Assembly: GCA_027604705.1 (NCBI GenBank)
Contig: JADHYV010000018.1
Location: 186,001 to 250,000 of the forward strand
DNA: 64,000 bases
Reading direction: 5' to 3'
From: Allomyces arbusculus
Taxonomy: Eukaryota; Blastocladiomycota; Blastocladiomycetes; Blastocladiales; Blastocladiaceae
Below, piece after piece: positions 57,380 through 64,000 of the stretch (its first letter is position 1; every line of letters starts with the position of its first letter). A model generated the notes under the pieces. It saw nothing but the letters and a program-made list of their open reading frames with translations, had not been told where the DNA came from and did not search any database. The translations under genes were made by a program, and so were the position numbers.

Positions 57380-57870
57380 TGGATTTATGGACACGTCACC
57401 GCGATCGATGATGCTGGAGCAAGGCTTGCTCCATCCAAATCCGTGTTTCAACTGATCTTTTCGTGTCGAAAATTTTTCTTGGAACTGAGATCGCCTTCGC
57501 AGGTCGAGTTGCTAAATTTGTTTCAAATACGTCCATTTGCACCGGGTCGTTTGCTGGATTTATGGTCGTCGACTCAAGGTCGCAAGATTTTCTCTTGGAA
57601 CTGACGTCGCCCGGGTTGCAAAATGTCTGTTGCGTGTCTGCTTGGCGCTCTTCGTGAAGTGTGGTCACCGACATTACTGGATTTATGATTGGCTTGTCCA
57701 CGCTTCGGTTCGGAGTGTGGTGGTGCGACCGGAAGCGGAGAATATGCTCACTGCACCCTCTTGGTTTGCATCATTTCACTCTTTGTGTCCCCACGGAACG
57801 AGTTTCTCAATCAAGTTTCGACGAATGTGTGTGTGTGTGTGTGTGTCGAGTCAGTGCTGGATTTAAAGAG
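57380..57870 (+). repeat. Diverged direct repeats around GCTGGATTTATGG
   Basis: GGATTTATG occurs at about 57381, 57556 and 57679, and a shorter GGATTTA near 57858. A second motif, CTTGGAACTGA followed by GTCGCC-like sequence, occurs near 57480 and 57594. Spacings differ (about 175, 123 and 180), so the units are unequal and decayed. The frames around them give recurring peptide bits (CWIYG; FLGTE / FSLGTD), so an old tandem duplication of a short segment is likely. Confidence 0.4.
57826..57846 (+). repeat. (TG)n microsatellite
   Basis: About ten TG units. Confidence 0.95.
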
Positions 57871-58071
57871 ACGCAATTGTGCTTGTGGTCGTGGCCATCC
57901 CGTCAAGTCGACGGCGACGACAACAACGATGACGCGAAGGCAGCGTGAACACGGAAAGTGCAGCCGTCGTGCACGCCGCAAGAGCCAGCCTGACCATGCT
58001 TCTGGGGCCCGACGAATACTCATCAGCACGCTCCCAAAATTCATACTTTCTATCCGAATCTACTTCTCCAC

Positions 58072-60990
58072 TCAAATCGGCCCCGTAGACACCAACTTCC
58101 CCACGACGCGATCCACCAACGCCGCCAACTTATCCGCCAACGACAATTTCGGTACCACCCCCGCGTCCAGCGGCTCGCGATACCTCCGCTCCCACCTGCG
58201 GGCCGTATTCACCAGCGCCGCATGCATTGCCTGCGCCGACGCAAACTCGTACGTGATCAATCGGCCATAATGCGCCCCACAGAACCGAATATACCGCGGC
58301 GGGTGCAACAGATGCGTCCAGTGGCACAGCGTCATATCCGCGGCCAGCGCGAGCCGCGACGCGTAGAGTCCCGCGTGCCGCTGTTGCAGTAAGAGCATCT
58401 TGTGGTACCGAATCGTGCACTGCGCGAGCAGACTCGGCGAGCTCAGCGCGCGGTGCAGGATCGGGGACGAGGCCACGGCCGAGTCGATCCCGGGCCGCCC
58501 CGTGTCCCAGGGGTCCCCCGGCGGCGGGTGCACGTAGGCCTCGTCGTCGTCGTTGTTGGGATCTTCGGCGGCCGCGGCGGTTTCGTCGTCGACCGGCGCA
58601 TCGGCCGTCGTCGGCGACGCGAGCGGCGCATCGCTCGCATTTATCCCGCGCAGCGGTGATTCCGGAATCACGTCGAGCGTTGACGCCGACGACAATGCGC
58701 GGCGCAATGCGGGCACGCTCCGACTGCGTCTCGACGCCGTCGACGTGGTACTGGCCGCTGCTGCACGCGCGGCGGGCACCAGCTTATACGCGACCGCCGT
58801 GGCCCCCCTGTGCGCGGGCGGCGCGCGCGGGGGCATCATGAGCGGTACCGGCGGTGGGGCGTCCGCATTCGTTGCCGGCGCATCTTGTGTCGGAAACGCC
58901 GTGGGCATCGTGGGCGTATCAGCAGCCGCGTGCACGGGCGGCGGCGTATCGAACGTCAGCACGTACCCGCCGTTCTTGGCGGGCCGGATTGCGACCATGC
59001 CCTGTGGGAGCACGTCGAGAATGGCCTGCGCGACGTCGATCGTCGGTGCGGTAAGGACGCGGGACCGCGCCCGACCGCGGGTGCGCCGACCGAGCGTGCG
59101 TGGGGCCACTTCGTCGCCGTCATCGGCCTCGTCGGCACTCAGGACGTCCCGCGCGAGAACCGTAGTCTCGTCGTCTTCCTCATCCTCGTCGCGCGGAAGA
59201 GCGGGCGGCAGAGTCGCGGCCGCATGAACGGTCCACGCGACCAACAGCCCGGCATGAACACGCCAGTACCCACGCACGCGCTCGACCAAGTCGAGCGACA
59301 GCGGCGTGACGAGGTCGCGGTAGCACCGTTCCATGCGCTCGATCGCCGCGCGGATATGGTACGAAATGAGCCGGTGGTCTTCGATTTCGAGCGCATAGAG
59401 GTCCACTTCGAGCCGGAACAAGACGTTGCTAATTTCGCGCCACGGATCGAGGTTCTGTGGCGGTGGCGCTGCCACGGGCGTGGCGGTCGCCCAGGACGCG
59501 CGGCGCGCGGCGAGGGACGAGGACGGGCCCGAGGCCGCCATGGATGCGCGCCGGGACGAGGGGGCCGTGCCGGCCGCCGGGTCGGTTGCGGTCGCGGACC
59601 CTCCGGAGGTGGTGGAGACGGTGCTGCCGTCAAGGACGGCTTGCACGGACGAAGCGGGTCCTGGCGCCGTGGTTGCGCTCGTGCCTTCGACAGAGGGTGA
59701 TGGTGGCGGCGAGGGGAGTGGGACGAGCACGGCCGAGTAGAGTTCGGCAACCGATGGCGCCTGCGCGAGGTATTGCACAATTTGCTTGGACAAGTAGTGG
59801 TTGGGCTTGCCCGAGACGGGGTTGAGCAGCGTGCCGGCGAGAAACACGTTCTCTTCGCGCAAAGAGCCCTTGAAGTCGTTGACGAACCGCACGGCACTCA
59901 GGAACCCGGACGTGAGCACGGTGCCGCATCCACCGGGCACGATCACGGGTGGAGCGGCATTGTTCGAAGCACTGGCTTCAGTAGCTGCGGCAGCCCCACC
60001 GTCACAAACGATTCCGCGGAAGGACGGATCGGTCTTGAGCAAGACGTAATCGTGGCACTCGACGCGTACCGACGCTGTGCATGTCGGGCACGACAAGTAA
60101 AACGGCGACTCGTCGTCGAACCGCAACGTATAGGACTCGCCCGTGAATGCCTCCCACATGGCCGAGGACGCGCGGTCCTCGTAGTCGTGCGCGTGCAGTT
60201 CGAGCCGGTCGCGCAACTTGGCGAGCGGTGGGGGCACGTGCAGCAGCGCGTCGTCAAAGAGACGCGCAATGTCCTCGGTATAGTGGCGCACCGCCGTGAG
60301 ATGCGCGAGCCACATCATGGCAACGTCAACGGGCGGGAGCAGGCGGCCGGACACGAGCAGCGATTCGTCGCCTGCCGCGCGCAGCCGCTCGGCCATGAAC
60401 AGCCATTTCACGTAGCGGTTCTCGGCACGGACAAGGTAGAGCGCGTCGGTGCGCGGGTCCGGGTGCCTGGTGCGGTGCAGCAGCTGGTGCAGGACGAGCA
60501 GGTGGTCCTCGAGAGCGCTGGCCGTCACGACGCGGTCGACTGTCAGGGCGACAACGGGTGCGCCCGCAGCAGCTGGGTCGGTGGGTGCGGCTGGGATCGG
60601 GTCCGGCAAGGCAGCCGCGAGCCAGTCGCGGTCCGGGATGGCCGAAGCCAGGTCCGACTCGGAAAGAGTTGCAGCCGAAGCGCGATGGCCGCCCGCACCG
60701 GGCATGGGCGCCGTGTTGTTGCGGCGGCCGAGGCGAGCCCAGGCGGGCAGCGAGCTCGTCGGGCGCGCTCGTGCAGCGTCGAGGGCCAGCTGCTCGTCGC
60801 GCACATTGCGGTTGTAGTAGTGCTGCGAGGGCAGCGGCGATGACTCGGCACGGTGCAAGACGGGCGCATCGTCGTCGTTGCTCGTGGTCGCGCCGGGTGT
60901 GGCGTCAGCATCGTCGGTGGTGATGGTGGTAGTGCCGGGGGCAGGCTCTGGCGCGGGCGCGCTTGGTGGCGGCGCGTCGTCGTCGGGCAT
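58072..60990 (-). CDS. DUF1399 (GRDP-like) protein
   Basis: Single long exon; start placed at Met 60990 (MPDDDAPPPSAP), with an in-frame Met at 61095 as alternative; about 970 residues. The DUF1399 signature is seen as RYVKWLFMAERLR followed by LLPPVDVAMMWLAHLTAVRHY, and a second degenerate copy near the C-terminus (LALAADMTLCHWTHLLHPPRY). Between them lie a Cys-rich segment (FYLSCPTCTASVRVECHDY, later CDGG and GGCGTVLTSG) that may bind zinc, and long disordered stretches. Fungal and plant members are poorly understood; plant GRDPs are linked to stress and hormone responses. The function here is unknown. Confidence 0.72.
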   Translation of the reverse strand: MPDDDAPPPSAPAPEPAPGTTTITTDDADATPGATTSNDDDAPVLHRAESSPLPSQHYYNRNVRDEQLALDAARARPTSSLPAWARLGRRNNTAPMPGAGGHRASAATLSESDLASAIPDRDWLAAALPDPIPAAPTDPAAAGAPVVALTVDRVVTASALEDHLLVLHQLLHRTRHPDPRTDALYLVRAENRYVKWLFMAERLRAAGDESLLVSGRLLPPVDVAMMWLAHLTAVRHYTEDIARLFDDALLHVPPPLAKLRDRLELHAHDYEDRASSAMWEAFTGESYTLRFDDESPFYLSCPTCTASVRVECHDYVLLKTDPSFRGIVCDGGAAAATEASASNNAAPPVIVPGGCGTVLTSGFLSAVRFVNDFKGSLREENVFLAGTLLNPVSGKPNHYLSKQIVQYLAQAPSVAELYSAVLVPLPSPPPSPSVEGTSATTAPGPASSVQAVLDGSTVSTTSGGSATATDPAAGTAPSSRRASMAASGPSSSLAARRASWATATPVAAPPPQNLDPWREISNVLFRLEVDLYALEIEDHRLISYHIRAAIERMERCYRDLVTPLSLDLVERVRGYWRVHAGLLVAWTVHAAATLPPALPRDEDEEDDETTVLARDVLSADEADDGDEVAPRTLGRRTRGRARSRVLTAPTIDVAQAILDVLPQGMVAIRPAKNGGYVLTFDTPPPVHAAADTPTMPTAFPTQDAPATNADAPPPVPLMMPPRAPPAHRGATAVAYKLVPAARAAAASTTSTASRRSRSVPALRRALSSASTLDVIPESPLRGINASDAPLASPTTADAPVDDETAAAAEDPNNDDDEAYVHPPPGDPWDTGRPGIDSAVASSPILHRALSSPSLLAQCTIRYHKMLLLQQRHAGLYASRLALAADMTLCHWTHLLHPPRYIRFCGAHYGRLITYEFASAQAMHAALVNTARRWERRYREPLDAGVVPKLSLADKLAALVDRVVGKLVSTGPI

Positions 60991-61372
60991 GGCGGCGGCT
61001 GAGGTTGCAGCAAGTCGGGCGCGCTTGCAGCGGAGCGAGAATGGTCGTTGTCGGCGTCGCTGTCGTCGTGGCCGATGTGTCTGTCGAGGTTGCACAGGGT
61101 GGTGGCGGCGGCCGACGATCGACGACGGTCCCAGCGGATTCAGCGAAACCGGGCGGAACTGGCAAGTGCACAGGCAGCCGCTGCCTAAAACTGGGCCACG
61201 CGATGTCTCTGGCAGGCGCGCGGGCAGGGACCTTCCCTGGACGCGTCCACCGTCTCGTCTTCACGCTCGACATCGAGCCCGACCCCGCACGCTCCTCCAC
61301 CACCGCGCCGACCTCCGCCACCCCCAGTCATCATAAACGGCCCACCGAAGAACGCGTGTCAACCTCGACAAG
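60991..61372. other. Divergent intergenic region
   Basis: About 380 nt between the DUF1399 gene (-) and the ankyrin gene (+). Part may encode an N-terminal extension of the former up to Met 61095. No other signal. Confidence 0.4.
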
Positions 61373-62217
61373 ATGAACTACAGCAACCCCAACCTGCGGC
61401 ACTCGTCGAGCAGCCTGCCCGCCAAGTCGCGCAACGCCAGCGACGAGGTCCTTGCCGGCGCCACGCCCAGTATGCCATTATTTCCAGTCGACACACTCGG
61501 GAAATTGTGCGCTCGACACGGATCCCGCCGCGGTTGTCGACGCCAATCCAGTCCACCGGTTTGATGCGAGGTCGCTCACCACATGCGGCCTCCGCGACTC
61601 CGTCATCTAGTCGAACGCATGGCACGCGTCGCGCGCACAGGCAACCTCGACGTCTTCCAGGCCGCCATTGCCGACTACGAAGGGTCCCCAGCCGATTTAC
61701 TCAAGGAGCGCGACGGCAGTGGATCGACGCTGCTGCATCTCGCGTACGTGTCTGGCTCTCCGGCGCCACAATCAAGTCGTACCAATTCTCGCTCACGCCT
61801 TCGTGACTTCGTCAAACTAGCGCCGAGTATGCCAACCCGGCCATTCTCGACTTGCTCCTCTCGCTCGGCCCGGAAGAGCCAGACTTGCACGCATCCACGC
61901 CGGGCGACCGTAACACGCCGCTGCATCTCGCTGCCAACCCGCGCGTTCAGGACGAGGAGGCTGCGATTGAGTGCGGTACGCTCTTTCGCACGCACGCGCG
62001 CGCACTCGGGTCCCAATGCTCACCTCCCTCCTCGCCATCGATTCCCACAGTCAGGCTGCTGCTCGCCGCGGGCGCCAACCCGAAAATCATCAATGCCGAG
62101 CGCGAGCGGCCCGAGGACATTACGCCGTCCCCGACGATCCGCGCCCTCTTGCGCCAGCAGCTCGCTGTCGGTCGCTCCGACGTGGCGCTCGACGAAGACG
62201 ATATTGCCGACGATTAA
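61373..62217 (+). CDS. Ankyrin-repeat protein, multi-exon
   Basis: The conserved part is clear: MARVARTGNLDVFQAAIADY, GSTLLHLAAEYANPAILDLL (across an intron GTACGT at about 61746 to ACTAG at about 61820), DRNTPLHLAANPRVQDEEAA, then, across another intron (GTACGC...CCCACAG), VRLLLAAGANPKIINAERER and the acidic end DEDDIADD. This is three or four ankyrin units, with a product near 200 residues. The first exon begins MNYSNPNLRHSSSS at 61373. Its junction with the ankyrin part (61455-61610) is unresolved: an acceptor CTAG at about 61610 fits, but the upstream frames compete, one of them containing DPAAVVDANPVHRFDAR. Confidence 0.65.
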
Positions 62218-63091
62218 TGACGACGATGACGACGACGGCGACGAGCATATGGCACCTGGCGTGCTCGCTTGTGGTGGACTCGAATGGCGTTGGTCGCGTC
62301 AGCGCGACCTTGTATTTTTATTCCCGACCTGTTTTTTGTTGCTCTCTCGACCCGCGCGAATTTACTCGAACACAAACGCGGTTTGCCTGCTGCTACCCCT
62401 GCTGCTGCTGTTACTCTTTCTGGTGATGCCGTCGTTGTTGTCAGGATGCTCAAGACCTTCACCAACGACGTGGTGGCACGAAAGAACGATCACGTCCCAG
62501 CTGCCATGTCCCACCCCGCTCAACCGGTCAGCACAAAATGCTGCCTCACTCTCATGTCCGGCCGCGCACCGTCGCTTGGTCCCAACTTCTCGCACCCTCT
62601 CGCATCCTCTCGCACCCTTGCTGGAGCTGCTGCCTCGTTTGGTCTCGAGCCCTTCGCTCCAGCTGGCACCGACGGGGTGGAGAATCACGCTTCTGGGCAG
62701 GCAAATCCTTGAAATCTGTTTTGCTGGCTCTGCGACGCGAAGTGAGAGAGACCTTGGGCAAGTTTGGTTCGCGCGGGGCCTCCACGGTCCGACTTCAAAT
62801 CAATGAGATTTCATCTTTCTCAGCCAAGGATCTTCCGCGCGTCAAGGTTGATCCCCTCGCATCGGCTGCTGCTGCTGCTGACCTGGTGGAGAAATGCCCA
62901 GGCCAGGCCGGATATCTCTTATGATCTGGTGGTGTTGGAGGAGGACACGGCGCCGGTGGCTGGAAGCACGATCCTCGTCCTCAAGTGTACTCTCTCCCTT
63001 GACGGCGGCCAGCACCATCCTTTTCGAAATCGAAAAACTGCATTTTCCATTCCAAGGGCACAACCAAATCCCAACAATCCCATCCACGCGC
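62218..63091. other. Convergent intergenic region, no gene seen
   Basis: About 870 nt between the 3' ends of the ankyrin gene (+) and the HECT gene (-). T- and C-rich in the first half (62300-62420). Nothing recognised. Confidence 0.45.
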
Positions 63092-64000
63092 TCACGACAG
63101 GTGGAAACTCCCCTGCCCCTCCTCAACCGCGACCTTGAGCCGCACACTCAACACCTCTCTGGACGAATAACTCGGCAGCTTCAAATAATTCGCGCACGTC
63201 ATGACCGACGGCAAATACGCGTCCGATACCTCGCCCACGGGCACGGTGCGCTCGACCACCGTAAACGGCGGCTTCAACGCGGTCCAACCCCCAAGCGGGA
63301 GTCGCGGCGCGCCCGTGAGCCACTGCACGAACGCGCGCCGCCGCTGTGAATCCATGGCCGACATTTCCAAGACCAAATCCTGCACAACGCGCGAGGACGC
63401 ATGGTACCCGTGATCGGCGCGCATGCCCGCGGTAATCGCCGCGGGCGTCCAGTGCTCGTCATTGTCGCCCGCGCGCGACGACGAGACGAGCGCGGCGATT
63501 TCGTCGGTGCTGAATAAGGCCGAGACGGAGGTGATGGGCAGGACCGACGCGAATCCGCCGCGCACGAGAGAGGCGGCGGGAGCGTGGGTGGCGTAGCCTG
63601 CGACGTGGTTGGACACAAGCCGCACGTACTCGCGCACGTCGGTCGGCGTGCGCACGGCGCGGTCGGATCCACCAGGGACGAGGGCGGTCCCGAGGAACTC
63701 GAACTGCACGGTGAGCGCGTCGATCGCGAGCGTCGGTGAGTTGGGATCGGTCTCGGCGTCGGCCATGTGCAGCATTGCGTCGAGCGATTTAGCGAGTGTT
63801 GGGTCAATTGCGCGCACGTCGTCAAGGGTCGCGTCGACACCGTCCGTCTCGGAGGAGGAGGCGGAGGAAAACACCATCTTGAGGAATCGCGGGTGCAGTG
63901 GCACGTCGACGAGCCGGTCATCCAAAAGCGCCTTGGCCATGAGCTGTCCAAGCATGCGCAGGTACTGCGCGGCGGGTCTCCGCGCGCCGCACTTGCTGAT
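63092..64000 (-). CDS. HECT-type E3 ubiquitin ligase, C-terminal part (Ufd4/TRIP12-like)
   Basis: The 3' end of a gene that continues past the right edge. The visible part is most of a HECT domain: LGQLMAKALLDDRLVDVPLH, MVFSSASSSETDG, FVQWLTGAPRLPLGGW, LKPPFTVVERTVP, the catalytic-cysteine region YLPSVMTCANYLKLPSY, and the end REVLSVRLKVAVEEGQGSFH-LS. The final EGQGSFHLS matches the Ufd4/TRIP12 group, which acts in the ubiquitin-fusion degradation and N-degron pathways. An acceptor-like CAG at about 63972 suggests the last exon starts there (YLRMLGQL). Confidence 0.92.
   Translation of the reverse strand: MSKCGARRPAAQYLRMLGQLMAKALLDDRLVDVPLHPRFLKMVFSSASSSETDGVDATLDDVRAIDPTLAKSLDAMLHMADAETDPNSPTLAIDALTVQFEFLGTALVPGGSDRAVRTPTDVREYVRLVSNHVAGYATHAPAASLVRGGFASVLPITSVSALFSTDEIAALVSSSRAGDNDEHWTPAAITAGMRADHGYHASSRVVQDLVLEMSAMDSQRRRAFVQWLTGAPRLPLGGWTALKPPFTVVERTVPVGEVSDAYLPSVMTCANYLKLPSYSSREVLSVRLKVAVEEGQGSFHLS

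Larger units (their letters stand above)
56459..58071. other. Gene-poor region with homopolymers and diverged repeats
   Basis: About 1.6 kb, no recognisable gene. It has a ten-G run (56571-56580), the repeat block and the GT microsatellite listed separately. Short open frames on both strands match nothing. Confidence 0.45.

Noticed and set aside
1-64000. CRISPR arrays, rRNA, tRNA, bacterial operons, prophage or intact transposons
   Set aside because: No direct-repeat/spacer pattern, rRNA or tRNA structure, transposase or reverse-transcriptase motif was seen. Gene structure is eukaryotic throughout.

Overview
The window reads as nuclear DNA of a GC-rich fungus. Genes sit on both strands. Most have short introns (about 45-110 nt) with GTRNGT-type donors and YAG acceptors. 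Every multi-exon model given below as fully resolved keeps the reading frame across all its junctions. The gene content is fungal: a Zn2Cys6 regulator, a Red1-type zinc-finger protein, a Vsb1-type SulP transporter, a fungal-style cystathionine beta-lyase and an anillin/Bud4-like protein. It also holds families rare or absent in the familiar yeasts: a PlsB/GPAM-type glycerol-3-phosphate acyltransferase and a DPP8/9-type peptidase. The mix suggests an early-diverging, possibly zoosporic fungus such as a member of Blastocladiomycota. That placement is inference.

Layout. 1-10 kb: the 5' piece of a possible secreted or membrane protein (-), mitochondrial 2-oxoglutarate dehydrogenase E1 (+), a small low-complexity protein (+) and AP-3 delta-adaptin (-). 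10-21 kb: a small orphan protein (+), a DPP8/9-like S9 peptidase with an apparent one-base frameshift (-), an ankyrin plus anillin/PH protein (+) and a BTB protein (+). 21-32 kb: a 12-exon PlsB-type acyltransferase with 13- and 17-nt exons (-), then a 1612-residue Red1/ZFC3H1-like RNA-surveillance protein (-). 32-50 kb: a Zn2Cys6 factor (+), methylthioribulose-1-phosphate dehydratase (-), the mitochondrial tRNA-modifying enzyme MTO1 (+), a SulP-STAS-cNMP transporter (+), cystathionine beta-lyase (+) and Rad4/XPC (+).

50-58 kb is the looser part: a truncated amidase relic, a DOPA-dioxygenase family gene, a broken leucine-rich-repeat-like segment, about 1.6 kb of AT-richer DNA without a recognisable gene, an ankyrin protein, a MATH-like protein and a block of diverged repeats and homopolymers. 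58-64 kb: a DUF1399 (GRDP-like) protein (-), an ankyrin protein (+) and the 3' end of a HECT ubiquitin ligase (-) that runs off the right edge.

The genes do not form one pathway. Two belong to sulfur amino-acid metabolism (the MtnB-type dehydratase of methionine salvage and cystathionine beta-lyase) and two are mitochondrial (2-oxoglutarate dehydrogenase and MTO1), but they are not adjacent. No CRISPR array, rRNA, tRNA or intact mobile element was seen. The most unusual observation is a probable 2-nt micro-exon in the SulP transporter gene at 41583-41584.
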